A stretch of DNA of 64,000 nucleotides from Deefgea piscis (GCF_013284055.1 NZ_CP054143.1:2666001-2730000), one strand, 5' to 3'; counted from the first letter of the stretch, positions 1 through 8,743 are shown. A program made the numbers and translations. Notes: generated from the letters alone by a model not told the origin.

Positions 1-1221
1 TTAGACCCGGGTAAAAAACCGAAATACACCAACACCGATTACAAAGGCTATAGCCCAATGATTCCGTGCGCTCGAGCCATCGACGCATTGCTAGAACCCG
101 GTAAGGTGATTGATTACAACGGCCAAAAAGTTAAATTGCCACCGTATAAAATGGCGGTGTATAGCGGTTGCAATCAATGGCATCGTCAACAAGACCGTAA
201 CAAGATGAAAAAAGCCTTCCATCGCCTCGAAACGGTGGTGGCGGTGGATTACACCTGGACTGCAACCTGCCGTTTTGCCGACATCGTGTTACCAGCGTGT
301 ACGCAATTTGAGCGTAATGACATTGATGCGTATGGTTCATACAGCGGGCGAGGTGTGATTGCGATGCAAAAACTGGTTGATCCACTGTTTAGTTCTAAAA
401 CGGACTTTGAAATTTTCCGTGGCTTAACGCAGCGCTTTGGTCGCGATAAAGAATACAGCCGCAGTATGGATGAAATGCAATGGCTGGAATTCTTGTACGA
501 AAACTGTCGTAAAGAAAACGGTAGTAAATTCCCAATGCCACCGTTTAAAGAATTCTGGGCTAAAGGATTTGTATTATTCCCAGCGGGTAAACCGTGGGTG
601 CGCCATGCCGATTTCCGTGAAGACGCGGAACTCAATGCTTTGGGTACGCCATCGGGCTTTATTGAAATCTTTAGCCGCAAAATCGCCAGCTATAATTACG
701 CCGATTGCCCGGGGCATCCGGTGTGGATGGAAAAAAGCGAGCGCTCGCACGGTGGTCCGAATTCAAAACGCTACCCATTGTGGATGCAGTCGGCTCACCC
801 GGATAAACGCTTGCATTCGCAAATGTGTGACTCGGAACCAATGCGGGCCACGTATGCCATTCAAGGTCGCGAGCCATTATTTATGAGCCCTGAAGACGCG
901 CGTCAGCGTGGCATTAAGCATGGTGATTTGGTTCGGGTGTTTAACGATCGTGGCCAAGCTTTGGTGGGTGCGCATGTTTCTAGTGATTACCCGAAAGGCG
1001 TGGTACGTTTGCAAGAAGGGGCATGGTATGGCCCAACTGGCTCAGAAATTGGTGCGCTTGATACCTATGGTGATCCCAATACCATGACGCCAGATATTGG
1101 CTCGTCCAGTTTGGCACAAGCGATTAGTGCTAATACCTGCGTGGTCGAAGTTGAAAAATACAAAGGTAAAGCCCCCGCAGTGACTGCGTTTGGTGGCCCA
1201 ACTGAGGTAATGCCGAAATGA
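1..1221 (+). CDS. torA: Trimethylamine-N-oxide reductase, molybdopterin subunit (5' end outside window)
   Basis: The frame is open from base 1, so this is the C-terminal ~406 residues of a larger protein of the DMSO/TMAO reductase family. TorA enzymes reduce TMAO in the periplasm as a terminal electron acceptor using bis-MGD molybdenum. The end carries the family's molydopterin-dinucleotide-binding domain: the segments [30 protein letters not shown] and [12 protein letters not shown] closely follow the known TorA pattern. The stop codon overlaps the start of torD (ATGA), so enzyme and chaperone are co-translated. The N-terminal signal and cofactor domains and any torC lie upstream of the window. 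Confidence 0.93.
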   Translation, partial: LDPGKKPKYTNTDYKGYSPMIPCARAIDALLEPGKVIDYNGQKVKLPPYKMAVYSGCNQWHRQQDRNKMKKAFHRLETVVAVDYTWTATCRFADIVLPACTQFERNDIDAYGSYSGRGVIAMQKLVDPLFSSKTDFEIFRGLTQRFGRDKEYSRSMDEMQWLEFLYENCRKENGSKFPMPPFKEFWAKGFVLFPAGKPWVRHADFREDAELNALGTPSGFIEIFSRKIASYNYADCPGHPVWMEKSERSHGGPNSKRYPLWMQSAHPDKRLHSQMCDSEPMRATYAIQGREPLFMSPEDARQRGIKHGDLVRVFNDRGQALVGAHVSSDYPKGVVRLQEGAWYGPTGSEIGALDTYGDPNTMTPDIGSSSLAQAISANTCVVEVEKYKGKAPAVTAFGGPTEVMPK

Positions 1222-1850
1222 ATGCAAGCACAGTAACATCGGAACAAGCAGAAGCGGCACCCGCCGATCAACGCGCGGCATTGTACGCTTGGTTTGCCAC
1301 GCTCTTTGCGCGTGAGTTGAATGAGGCGCAGCTACAAACTTGGTTTTCCGGTGCTGCTGAGCCGCTATTTGATGTGTTGGCGCAAGCGGGATTTGCGGCT
1401 GAAGTGAAGCAGATGCAAGAGTCGATCAATGTTTTACGTGATCTGCCCGATGCTCAACTTGAATTAGCGGCCGATTACACCATGTGTTTTCTGTTGGACG
1501 TTAAAAGCAGTGCTTTGCCATATGCTTCTTGTTATGTCGGGGAGCATAAAACGCTGTTTGGTCCAGAAGAAAAAGCCATGCGTGAAAAGCTTGAGTTCTA
1601 TGGCCTTGGCTTAGATAGTAATTATCCTGAAGCGGCCGATCATTTGGCGATTCAACTGGAGTTATTGTCATGGCTGGCCATGGCGGGCAAAGCGCAGGAC
1701 GAGCAAGAGATGGTGGCGTCTTTGCTGCGCTGGGTGCCGATGTTTAGCGAGAAATGCCAAACGATCGCAACGCAAGTGGCGTTTTATCCGGCACTGAGCC
1801 GTTTGCTATGCGGCATATTGCAAGCGGAAGCGGGTACATCCTTGGAATAA
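1218..1850 (+). CDS. torD: TorD cytoplasmic chaperone for TorA
   Basis: The 210-residue protein has the length of TorD/DmsD-family chaperones, all-helical proteins that bind the TorA Tat signal and hold the apo-enzyme ready for molybdenum cofactor insertion before export. Visible family traits are the helix [17 protein letters not shown] near the N-terminus, YTMCFLLD around residue 90 and the [17 protein letters not shown] region. The start overlaps the torA stop by four bases. An intrinsic terminator follows at 1873..1904, so torD ends the operon. Confidence 0.93.
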   Translation: MNASTVTSEQAEAAPADQRAALYAWFATLFARELNEAQLQTWFSGAAEPLFDVLAQAGFAAEVKQMQESINVLRDLPDAQLELAADYTMCFLLDVKSSALPYASCYVGEHKTLFGPEEKAMREKLEFYGLGLDSNYPEAADHLAIQLELLSWLAMAGKAQDEQEMVASLLRWVPMFSEKCQTIATQVAFYPALSRLLCGILQAEAGTSLE

Positions 1851-1872
1851 GGTAAGGATGGTGGCAGTATTA

Positions 1873-1904
1873 AAAATAAAAGGGCCGATGGCCCTTTTAT
1901 TTTT
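1873..1904 (+). terminator. Intrinsic terminator after torD
   Basis: A near-perfect hairpin AAAATAAAAGGGCC / GGCCCTTTTATTTT with a three-base loop begins 22 bases after the torD stop. The A-tract and T-tract on opposite arms make it bidirectional in appearance. Confidence 0.85.
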
Positions 1905-2002
1905 GCTGACGATGGTGAACTGCAATCCCGTTGTAGCGTCTAAGGCTGTGCTAAGCTTGCTCGATTCAGTGTTGACATTGGGATTTTGAGGAGGGTGCTG
2001 CG

Positions 2003-2059
2003 ATGCCATTAAAAAGCAAAAATATATTGCGAGTTGCTTCTTACAATATTCATAAGTAA
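2003..2059 (+). pseudogene. Severed 5' end of the ybhP-like EEP gene (host side of attL)
   Basis: A strong Shine-Dalgarno (GAGGAGG, 1989..1995) precedes an ATG at 2003. The 18 codons read MPLKSKNILRVASYNIHK and then a TAA at 2057. The peptide matches the start of the EEP-family protein that continues at 39164..39214 (KNIKNTLRIATYNIHKG). I infer this is the native start of that gene, cut off from its body by prophage integration in the YNIH codons. A TTGACA at 1973..1978 could be part of the native promoter. After integration the fragment can only make an 18-residue peptide. Confidence 0.8.
2042..2052 (+). other. Prophage attachment site attL (core TACAATATTCA)
   Basis: The 11-base TACAATATTCA is identical at 39200..39210. 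At both places it encodes Tyr-Asn-Ile-His of an EEP-family protein, and the flanking bases differ mostly at synonymous positions. Host coding sequence lies to its left and non-coding phage sequence to its right. The exact crossover bases cannot be fixed from one lysogen. Confidence 0.7.
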
Positions 2060-2067
2060 CGCAATTT

Positions 2068-2081
2068 TAAGTCTTTGATTT
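2068..2081 (+). repeat. 14-bp direct repeat flanking the att core, copy 1
   Basis: TAAGTCTTTGATTT occurs here, 15 bases to the phage side of attL, and again at 39089..39102 on the phage side of attR. Similarity extends loosely to a following AGG. In the excised circle the two would bracket the core, as integrase arm-type sites do. Confidence 0.6.
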
Positions 2082-2325
2082 AATAGGTTTTGTTTTTCGT
2101 TTTTCTAAATCCTCCGAAATAACTCCTAAATGGCATGGAAAAGATTTGATTGATGATTTTGAATCAAAGCCACCAATCGTAGCTTTCCTTGGTCCTTTCC
2201 GTTACACCATGTTGGTATGTCATCTAAGGCAGCAAGGCGCCCTTGCGTAAGTGTTTGCAAGAAAAAGTCGTATGCTTTAATGGCAGTACTTAAGCAATGC
2301 GTATTGGCATTGCTTATGTCGACAA
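2082..2325. other. Phage-end non-coding stretch with one hairpin
   Basis: No convincing gene is seen between attL and the KAP gene. The only structure is a perfect 10-bp inverted repeat, TAAGCAATGC / GCATTGCTTA with a six-base loop, at 2291..2316, ten bases past the stop of the minus-strand KAP gene. It lacks a T-run on either strand, so it may protect the mRNA 3' end rather than terminate. Confidence 0.5.
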
Positions 2326-3720
2326 CTATTTTAGTGATGATGACAATTCAACTAAATTTCGGTAGTCCTGAATATTCAATTCAATCTGATTGTCGTTCTT
2401 TTTTTTAGAGTAATTAGCAAGTTCTTTATATATCAATTCATTTTTTCTTTGATGTTGTAGCTGGAAATTTTCATTGAATCGTGGATGATTAATTCCTAAA
2501 TCATTTGTAGCATTAATTTTTTCCTCACAACTAAGCGCATCTGCAATTACGGTACGTGCAGATTCTTCGTTGATTTTTTTATTAATGAAAAAATCCAATG
2601 CTTGGATACTTTTCCCTCCTGTGTTGCCTATGCGAAGATCATAAATTTCTTTATGGTTTGAAAACTCAATTAATAATGAAACCAATGAAATAACATTGAT
2701 TGGATAGCCTTTGGGAGTTGTTTGTTTTTTAGCCCTTAAACAACTAGATAGCCTTGTAAAAAGCTGGTCCACATCTCGCAAAGTGAGTTCATAGACTATT
2801 GCAAGCTGCGTAATGGTTGTTTTCAGATTACTCGGATATAATTTGAAATGATTTGATGTTTCATTATTAATGACCTTCGAATTGATATAGTCGGTCATAC
2901 TTGGTGCGGGCAAACTTGCGATTCGATCAAAAAACCTTCTTAGGTATTTTTCTGAGTCGAAGCCATTCCCGTAAATTACCTTAATGGCATGTTTAATTTG
3001 CTCGGTATCTGTTGCCACAACAAACACAAAGCCAGGCACGTTAAAGAAATGTTTTATTGACTCCAAAAGCTCTACTGCATAACTTGGCCTGCAGCGATCA
3101 AGCTCGTCAACAAAAATAAATATTGGCAGCATGCATTTCGAATTGGTTTTTAAGGTTTCGCCAAGAGCTTCCAACTCATTTTTGATTGATTCAATTGCCG
3201 CAATTTGATCGTTGTAATCATTGGTAAGTGCATTTAAGAAATCTTTTGGCTCTTTGTCAAAAAGGTCTTTTGCAAGATCTTTGCCATCAGATGCTTCTCC
3301 GCCCAGTTTAGCTGCTAGCACCCCTGCTGCGTGAATAGCTGCGTGTTTTAAAAATTTCCCCAACACCCCTTTAACTTTGTCAAAATAATCACCAGAAACT
3401 TCATTGAGTTCAGATAGTTGAGTAACCAATTCGCTAGAAACAACTTGCAAGGGGGCATTACTAAAATCACTAATCCATGCATTAATATATACAGATGGGT
3501 TGCGCCGAGCCATCGCTTCTACATATAAACGCTTAAGCATTTCCGTTTTACCAGAGCCCCACTCAGAGTCAATATTCAGAACATAACCACCTTTTTCCTC
3601 AATTAAATAGTCAATGAGAAATTTCCCATATTCTTCTCGCTTGAGAAGGCATGAATCCCATTGGTGAGTGTCTTTCCAAGTTTTAAAATTTCCTGCCTTG
3701 TCGATCAGATCATTACCCAT
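2326..3720 (-). CDS. KAP-family P-loop NTPase
   Basis: The 464-residue protein has a Walker A (WGSGKT, residues 54-59) and a strong Walker B, PIFIFVDELDRCRP (199-212), followed by the KAP-type segment with FFNVPGFVFVVATDTEQI and the KYLRRFFDRI motif. KAP NTPases are STAND-related ATPases; several phage or plasmid members block superinfecting phages (for example PifA of F plasmid), which is known for the family but not shown here. The gene sits between attL and integrase, transcribed toward the phage end, with low GC relative to its neighbours. That position is typical of a moron, and exclusion or abortive infection is an inference. Confidence 0.85.
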   Translation of the reverse strand: MGNDLIDKAGNFKTWKDTHQWDSCLLKREEYGKFLIDYLIEEKGGYVLNIDSEWGSGKTEMLKRLYVEAMARRNPSVYINAWISDFSNAPLQVVSSELVTQLSELNEVSGDYFDKVKGVLGKFLKHAAIHAAGVLAAKLGGEASDGKDLAKDLFDKEPKDFLNALTNDYNDQIAAIESIKNELEALGETLKTNSKCMLPIFIFVDELDRCRPSYAVELLESIKHFFNVPGFVFVVATDTEQIKHAIKVIYGNGFDSEKYLRRFFDRIASLPAPSMTDYINSKVINNETSNHFKLYPSNLKTTITQLAIVYELTLRDVDQLFTRLSSCLRAKKQTTPKGYPINVISLVSLLIEFSNHKEIYDLRIGNTGGKSIQALDFFINKKINEESARTVIADALSCEEKINATNDLGINHPRFNENFQLQHQRKNELIYKELANYSKKKNDNQIELNIQDYRNLVELSSSLK

Positions 3721-3848
3721 AAAAGCAGACTCCGTTTGATTGATGTAAGAATCATATCGGAAACCATTCTGGCTTGTTGCTAAATCTGTCTTGGACAGTG
3801 TGGTTAGATGAAAAAGAATCGATCAATCAATTTTTCCGCATCCCAGCC

Positions 3849-4940
3849 TTAGATAGGCTCAACCACGACCCACTCTGAGCCGCGTGCGTCTAAGTACATG
3901 GCGCTGGTGTGGGCGGTTTTGTGGCCCCATAGGGCTTGGGCGAAGTCTTTGCCGTATTGCTTCTCGTACAGCCGACCTGACAGGCTGCGGATTTCGTGCA
4001 GTGTGGGTGGGTTTTCATCGATGATGCCTGCTGCTTCGCGTGCGTAAGTAAATGCGAGGCTGAGCGTGCGTAGGTTGATTTTTGAGCCGCTTGGAGCGTT
4101 GCCGACATTGCTTTCGTGGTGGATGAGTGATGTGGTGTCGTAGAGTTTGCGGCTCTCGTCAATGACGCGCCCGAGCGTGAAGCCGGGGAAGTCGTCCAGT
4201 GATAACTTGAGACTGAGCGCGACTGGGCTGCCCGTTTTGCTTTGCTTCACCCATAGTTTGCCGTCTTTAACATCGCTCAGGCTGAGCTTGGATAGGTCTT
4301 CGCGGCGTTGGCCCGATAGGATCGCCAGCATCAAGAGACGCGGTAGCCACGTCCAGCGGCATTCGGGGCTGATTGACCAAGCGTAAATGGCTTGGAATTG
4401 CTCGAGCGATAGGCGCGAGCGTTTGGTTTTGACGCCGTACACTTTGGTGATGTCGGCGGGGTTTTGCGTGATCCAGCCTGCGGCCATCGCTTCGCGAAAG
4501 CAATCAACAAGGCGGCTGCGAACGTGCTGCGCCATGCGCTTTTGATCTTTATCGACCCATGTTTGCAATAGATCGGCGACTTCCATGGTACTGATTTCGG
4601 CGATTTGGCGGCTGGCCCATGTGACTTTGGCCAGTGCCAGATAAGATTTGACGCTCGATAGGCTATTGGGGCGCAGGCCGCGATTGATCAAAATGGCGTC
4701 GTAGCGCTCTAGCCATGCGCCAAAGGTTTGATTGTGCTTGCCCGAAAGTCGGTCGATCAGCCTTGCGCTGGGTTGGGCGACATGGCTGTTGGCTTCGATG
4801 GCTTGACTGATGGCTTCGCGTTTATCGCGGCCTAAACCGTACTCGGTGCCAGTGCGTGGATCGCGCCAAGCGTAATATCCATCGCGGCAATACAGATTGA
4901 CGGGAAGGTGGCGATTAGCGAGTGAACGATTGCGGGCCAT
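3849..4940 (-). CDS. int: Lambda-type tyrosine integrase
   Basis: The 363-residue protein catalyses site-specific recombination between attP and attB. Its N-terminal ~55 residues (RHLPVNLYCRDGYYAWRDP, GLGRDKREAI) match the lambda Int arm-binding domain, residues ~70-165 form the core-binding domain, and the catalytic set R212, K235, H315, R318, H340 and nucleophile Y349 is complete. The excisionase-like gene ends eight bases upstream. The 128-bp gap to the KAP gene downstream holds no gene. Confidence 0.95.
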   Translation of the reverse strand: MARNRSLANRHLPVNLYCRDGYYAWRDPRTGTEYGLGRDKREAISQAIEANSHVAQPSARLIDRLSGKHNQTFGAWLERYDAILINRGLRPNSLSSVKSYLALAKVTWASRQIAEISTMEVADLLQTWVDKDQKRMAQHVRSRLVDCFREAMAAGWITQNPADITKVYGVKTKRSRLSLEQFQAIYAWSISPECRWTWLPRLLMLAILSGQRREDLSKLSLSDVKDGKLWVKQSKTGSPVALSLKLSLDDFPGFTLGRVIDESRKLYDTTSLIHHESNVGNAPSGSKINLRTLSLAFTYAREAAGIIDENPPTLHEIRSLSGRLYEKQYGKDFAQALWGHKTAHTSAMYLDARGSEWVVVEPI

Positions 4941-4948
4941 GATGTGCT

Positions 4949-5191
4949 TTATTGTGGAATGCGGTTAATGAGGCGATTGCCGCTGCGTATTGCTTTTGCA
5001 GCGGGTTCGCTGTGGTTTTGTGACGGTGGGCGATATTGCGCTTGCGGAATGACAAACCAAGTGCGGCCGATTTTAGTCGGTAGCGGCGTGATCCAGCCTT
5101 CTCGCGCCCAGCGTGTTAGCGTGTTGATCGTGGGGGCGTCGTCGCCAAATTCCGCGCGCGCCCAGTTTTGTAGAGTGGTTTGGCGAGCCAT
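4949..5191 (-). CDS. xis: Excisionase-like protein (lambda Xis family)
   Basis: An 80-residue basic protein directly upstream of int, preceded by GGGGAG eight bases before the ATG. The segment PTINTLTRWAREGWITPLPTKIGRTWFV is a winged-helix of the Xis type, which binds near attR, bends DNA and directs Int to excision. The order xis-int on the leftward transcript supports the call. A generic MerR-like phage regulator would be the alternative. Confidence 0.8.
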   Translation of the reverse strand: MARQTTLQNWARAEFGDDAPTINTLTRWAREGWITPLPTKIGRTWFVIPQAQYRPPSQNHSEPAAKAIRSGNRLINRIPQ

Positions 5192-5193
5192 CT

Positions 5194-5808
5194 TTAGTAT
5201 CTCCCCTTGTTACTAAATACGCGCCCAGTTGATTGAGGCTGGTGCATGTGGTGTTGGTAGCCGCCTTTGTCTTCGATTTCGTTCATGATCCCTAGGCGAC
5301 TGGGCTGGTAGCGGTCGTAATAGACGTAGGTTTTTGGTTCGTTCGCGGGGCTGATGGCGTGGTTGAATTTTGGTTTTAATACCGAGCCGTCGCCTTGTTT
5401 TACGCTGCTTTTTGCTGCGTTGGCGCGCTGTTTGGCGCTGGAATACGTAGCGACTTGGCGCTGGCTGTCGGTGTCGGGTTTAGTGCGTTTTGCACCACGG
5501 CCACGGCCTTGGTTTTCGAGCTGAAGGCGTTTGCTTTCGCTGATTTCGGGGGCGATAAACTCAGGGAATTCGCCTGTTTTGCGCCAAACGTGGCGTTTTT
5601 GAGTGCCTTCGCCAGTCGCTTTTACGAGCATGCCGTACTTGGCGGCGTTGGCGAAAAAGTTATTCGCTTGGGTGTATTCACTCGTCACGATGGCGTTGTG
5701 GTCAGTGGTGATGACCAATTCGCCGTCGATGCGGTCAAGTACCGATTGCACCCGTTTTGCACTGGTAATTGCTGCTGCAGGGTTGTTGGTTTTTAAATTG
5801 ATTTTCAT
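5194..5808 (-). CDS. Phage early protein of unknown function
   Basis: The 204-residue product is not recognised. I chose ATG 5808 rather than a longer frame because its ATGA overlaps the upstream gene's stop, as elsewhere in this operon. Residues ~1-95 look globular, with HNAIVTSEYTQANNFFANAAKYGMLVKATGEGTQKRHVW. The C-terminal half is basic, low-complexity and rich in Ser, Lys and Arg. The upstream half resembles small DNA-binding or modulator domains only in general composition. Confidence 0.7.
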   Translation of the reverse strand: MKINLKTNNPAAAITSAKRVQSVLDRIDGELVITTDHNAIVTSEYTQANNFFANAAKYGMLVKATGEGTQKRHVWRKTGEFPEFIAPEISESKRLQLENQGRGRGAKRTKPDTDSQRQVATYSSAKQRANAAKSSVKQGDGSVLKPKFNHAISPANEPKTYVYYDRYQPSRLGIMNEIEDKGGYQHHMHQPQSTGRVFSNKGRY

Positions 5809-6215
5809 GGTGCGATATCCAGCGGGTGGCGTGGCAGATGCATCCAATGCGTTGGGACTTCGCAGCATGGGTCGCCGTTGATGAAGTGCCACTGGCCGTC
5901 GAGGCGAAAGCCGCTCCAAACTTCGTTTTCACTGAGCGCCATGAGTACCGCGCATTCGTCGTCAGGGCCTTGTTCGGCGGTTTTAGTCCAGGCGCTACGT
6001 AGTTGATTTTTTAGCGATCTGATTCTGGCTAGGATTGCATCGTTGAATGTGGCCTCATCTGAGGCTATTCGACCAACTGTGCTTATCTCTATTTCAAGTT
6101 TGCCAATTCGATCTGCAGCTTCGCTGATTACGGAGTTTGCTACGCCATCGCCCGATTGAATTTCACAGGCCAATATGCGTAGCGCAGCGATGATAGTTGC
6201 ATTGCTTGAGCTCAT
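5805..6215 (-). CDS. Phage protein with a DUF551-like C-terminus
   Basis: A 136-residue protein. Residues 1-80 form a predicted helical, coiled-coil-like segment (GKLEIEISTVGRIASDEATFNDAILARIRSL quoted only in part here as EIEISTVGRI). The last 35 residues, GFRLDGQWHFI through THWMHLPRHP, look like the DUF551 module found in many phage early proteins, whose function is unknown. It overlaps both neighbours by four bases. Confidence 0.7.
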   Translation of the reverse strand: MSSSNATIIAALRILACEIQSGDGVANSVISEAADRIGKLEIEISTVGRIASDEATFNDAILARIRSLKNQLRSAWTKTAEQGPDDECAVLMALSENEVWSGFRLDGQWHFINGDPCCEVPTHWMHLPRHPLDIAP

Positions 6216-6409
6216 ATCTCACCGCCGTCGCTTTCTACGTCAGAGGTGTAGCGGGATGGCGGGGAGTCTTCTCGCTTTGTGATGAGTAGCTTTAGTTTTG
6301 TGCGGGTGGCGTTATCGTCGAGGGTATTGTCTGCGACGGAAAAGCGGCGGTCATTGTTGCCAATCGCCAGTGGATGTGCTTCGCCACTAAGAAAAATAAC
6401 TTCTTTCAT
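6212..6409 (-). CDS. 65-residue protein resembling a slice of the phage primase-helicase
   Basis: The start overlaps the stop of the dNMP kinase gene (ATGA) and its stop overlaps the next gene, so it is very likely translated. Residues 3-26 (VIFLSGEAHPLAIGNNDRRF) align with the primase encoded at 14750..17170 around its residues 597-620 (VVFLSNEAQPLVLERDDRRY), with about half the positions identical. It has no Walker motifs of its own. It may be a fragment of an ancestral DUF5906-type primase or a small protein built on its sensor motif. Confidence 0.7.
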   Translation of the reverse strand: MKEVIFLSGEAHPLAIGNNDRRFSVADNTLDDNATRTKLKLLITKREDSPPSRYTSDVESDGGEI

Positions 6410-7050
6410 GCTGCCTTCTCCCCAAAAATCGCCAGTGTCAATTTATCTGCGGCGTTTTCGATTAAGTGGTCGATGGTGCCGCTGTTGTTGATGTCGCAGT
6501 CGATCCAGCCTGATTTGATGCCTTGTTCGCTGGCGTGGTGGGTTACGGCGGTGAGATTGGGGCGTTGGATTTGCCATAGCCATGCGCCAAGTTGATTGAG
6601 TTGCTGGGCTTCGTTATCAAAGCGCACATCAGAGACCACGATGTGGCCGTCGATTTCGGCGATTTTGTTGGCGAGCTCGATTAAGAAATAGTCGGCGCCA
6701 AAGAGGGCGCGGCGGTAGTCGCCCCAGCGCTGCATAATCCAGCGCGGTGCACGCGGCATGCGCGCTTCGATTTCCCACTGCGAGCGATCATCACCCGCTA
6801 GCACGATCAAAATGTGTTGCAAGAAGCGGCTGTCTTGGCAGCCCGATATCGCGAGCGCGGTTTGAGGGATTTCTTTGGTGCTGCGCTCGGTGAGTAGCTC
6901 GGGCGCGATGCCCCAGGCAAAGCACACGTCGTCACGCAGTCGATCAGCGTAAGCAATTTTGGTGAATTTTTGCGTTACGAGGTAATCGGCAACGGTGTCT
7001 TTGCCTGCGCCTGCTTTGCCCGTAAGGCCAATGATGATTTGAGGTTTCAT
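6406..7050 (-). CDS. Phage deoxynucleoside monophosphate kinase
   Basis: The 214-residue protein starts with a P-loop, GLTGKAGAGKDTVADYL (residues 8-24), and continues with IAYADRLRDDVCFAWGI, QRWGDYRRALFGADYFL and VVSDVRFDNEAQQL, all typical of phage dNMP kinases that phosphorylate deoxynucleotides for phage DNA synthesis. It is overlapped by short genes on both sides. A broader adenylate-kinase-like NMP kinase is the only serious alternative. Confidence 0.85.
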   Translation of the reverse strand: MKPQIIIGLTGKAGAGKDTVADYLVTQKFTKIAYADRLRDDVCFAWGIAPELLTERSTKEIPQTALAISGCQDSRFLQHILIVLAGDDRSQWEIEARMPRAPRWIMQRWGDYRRALFGADYFLIELANKIAEIDGHIVVSDVRFDNEAQQLNQLGAWLWQIQRPNLTAVTHHASEQGIKSGWIDCDINNSGTIDHLIENAADKLTLAIFGEKAA

Positions 7051-7187
7051 GCTGCCACCTTGATGGTTTGGGTGGCTTGATAGCGATCACCCGTTTTGTG
7101 GGTAATGCGCCATCCGCGTAGCCGCCAAGTGCGCAAAACAAAATAGTCGTCAGTGCTGTCGATTAATTCAACTGTGAGCGTATGCAT
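7047..7187 (-). CDS. 46-residue phage protein
   Basis: The ATG at 7187 opens a frame ending in a TGA that overlaps the dNMP kinase ATG. The peptide begins MHTLTVELIDSTDDYFVLRT and is basic and rich in Trp, Arg and Thr, with alternating residues suggesting a small beta-sheet. Function is not recognised. The four-base coupling shared with the rest of the operon is the main evidence that it is real. Confidence 0.65.
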   Translation of the reverse strand: MHTLTVELIDSTDDYFVLRTWRLRGWRITHKTGDRYQATQTIKVAA

Positions 7188-7260
7188 GATGCTGTCCTTG
7201 TTTTGATTCACATCGCCAAGCCGTCTGTTAACAAACGGCTGGACGTTGGGAATGGGTGGA

Positions 7261-8166
7261 TTAGCGAGCGAAAGGATCGCCTGCGATGAGCGGGAAGCCG
7301 CTGTCGTTTTTGATTTGCGCGACGATGTCTTTGGCGGCGGCCTCTAGCACTTTGTCTTCGCGGACCAGTTCAAACCAAAGCACCAATTTGCCGTCTCGAA
7401 TGCGGTATTTCAGGCGGCAATCGATGCGGTAGGCAACGATTTCATCCGAAGCAGCAATCGGCTGTACAAAAACTGGAATGGCGATGGCGAAGCGCTCAAA
7501 CACTTTCATCTTGCTGCTAGTGACGGAGTCTTCTTGGTCGATGTATTCAAAGTTGATGCCGCCTGATTGCAGGCGCGCGGCGGATTTGAAGCGTTTTTCG
7601 TTGGTGGCTTCAAAGTTGAGCACCATTTCCATCATGTCGGTGGCGGTGGGTAGGCCGTCGATCAGGCAGATATTGGCGAGGTTGTCTTCGAGGAAGATGG
7701 CGAACTCGGTTTGGCTCATGACGTCGCAGTTGCGGCTTGTCCACTTTTTCCATTCCACCGAATTTGCCGGGGTGAATAGGGCTTTATGGTCGCGCCAGTT
7801 TTGCTCGGTGTAGCCGCTTTGGTGGTCGTTGATTAGCGCGGTGAAGTTAACTTTGCCTGCGGCGTAATCGGCTTGCAGATAAGTGCGGGTGCGGTGGGCT
7901 TCGCCGTGTTCTTTTAGGTACCAGACAAATGATTCGGCATCATCCAGGCGCACGGTGGCAGTTTTGCGTAGAGGGGTGTCTAGGTGTTTTTCAAAGTCGG
8001 GGTATTCGGCTTTGTAGCCATTTGGGATAAAGACTACAGGGCGATACCCTTCACGATAAGCGTCTAATTCAACGTTTTCTTGAAACGGCTTTTGGGCGGC
8101 TTTTAAGATTTGTGCAACAGAGCTGGGTTGGCTGACGAGTTCGGCTTCGATTTGTTCGACTGGCAT
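7261..8166 (-). CDS. DUF2303 family phage protein
   Basis: The 301-residue protein matches the DUF2303 family in length and pattern: a N-terminal VVFIPNGYKAEYPDFEKHL region, a central FTALINDHQSGYTEQNWRDH motif, and C-terminal EIVAYRIDCRLKYRIRDGKL. The family is found in early regions of many proteobacterial phages and its role is unknown; a ssDNA or recombination role has been suggested only from context. It is preceded by the 8181..8564 gene with a 14-base gap. Confidence 0.85.
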   Translation of the reverse strand: MPVEQIEAELVSQPSSVAQILKAAQKPFQENVELDAYREGYRPVVFIPNGYKAEYPDFEKHLDTPLRKTATVRLDDAESFVWYLKEHGEAHRTRTYLQADYAAGKVNFTALINDHQSGYTEQNWRDHKALFTPANSVEWKKWTSRNCDVMSQTEFAIFLEDNLANICLIDGLPTATDMMEMVLNFEATNEKRFKSAARLQSGGINFEYIDQEDSVTSSKMKVFERFAIAIPVFVQPIAASDEIVAYRIDCRLKYRIRDGKLVLWFELVREDKVLEAAAKDIVAQIKNDSGFPLIAGDPFAR

Positions 8167-8180
8167 GGTTTTTCCTTGGG

Positions 8181-8564
8181 TTATGCGACTTGTTTAACGG
8201 TGGTTTGGGTGGTGGTACCCAGATCGCGCACGGTAGTTGGGCTGGTCGCGTTGATGTCACGTAGATCGAGCTGGCGTTGCGTTGGATCGGTGGCGAGTAG
8301 GTCGCCTTCGGGCGTGCCAAACATGATCGATTCGCGGCGTGGTTGGCTTGGCTTGCTGAGCTTGATGTCATAACCCACACGCATCGCGCCAGATTGACGG
8401 CCTGCGGGTTTGATGTTGATTTTGACGGTGATGCTGCCGCCTTTGCCATTGTCGACGAGTGAAATGGCGGTGTTGAGCTCGCGGATGACTTCGCCGAGAT
8501 CCTCGACCAATTCGCCGCCGGCAATGTCGCGCAGAGTGTCTGTTGCTGAACGCATGGTGGACAT
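8181..8564 (-). CDS. First gene of the leftward early operon, unknown function
   Basis: A 127-residue protein that opens the leftward transcript. It has a helical N-terminus (TLRDIAGGELVEDLGEVIRE) and a beta-rich middle (GGSITVKINIKPAG). It regularly looks like a partner of DUF2303 genes by position, but I do not recognise a family. ATG 8564 and an in-frame ATG at 8555 are both possible starts. Confidence 0.7.
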   Translation of the reverse strand: MSTMRSATDTLRDIAGGELVEDLGEVIRELNTAISLVDNGKGGSITVKINIKPAGRQSGAMRVGYDIKLSKPSQPRRESIMFGTPEGDLLATDPTQRQLDLRDINATSPTTVRDLGTTTQTTVKQVA

Positions 8565-8641
8565 CCAAAAAAGCGCAGCGGGGAGGTTTGATTACTGGCT
8601 GAACACCCACATCAGCACCGCTGCGCTGGGGTGATGTGGTA

Positions 8642-8690
8642 ACTTTAGTGTGCTAAAGTTTTAGTGTCAATAAATATTTAGCAAGCTAAA
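8642..8690 (-). promoter_or_regulatory. Leftward early promoter PL with operator pair OL
   Basis: On the minus strand TTGACA (8670..8665) and TAAAGT (8647..8642) are 17 bases apart. Palindrome TTTAGTGTGCTAAA (8644..8657) covers the -10 box and TTTAGCAAGCTAAA (8677..8690) lies upstream of the -35 box. A half-site TTTAGTGT starts at 8660. The same palindrome family sits between cI and cro, so these are inferred repressor operators. Confidence 0.8.
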
Positions 8691-8697
8691 CATAATG

Positions 8698-8725
8698 GCG
8701 AAAAAAAACCGCCAGAAGGCGGTTT
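8698..8725 (-). terminator. Intrinsic terminator after the coiled-coil/GIY-YIG gene
   Basis: Read on the minus strand, AAACCGCC-TTCT-GGCGGTTT is followed by a run of T. It separates the 8744..10531 gene from PL. Confidence 0.85.
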
Positions 8726-8743
8726 GTGTTGGTTGTTTCTTTA

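Noticed and set aside
2068-2081. The 14-bp repeat as the true att core
   Set aside because: It would leave an unexplained severed gene start with strong RBS to its left. The 11-base core in the coding sequence explains both ends; the 14-mer is kept as a possible arm site.
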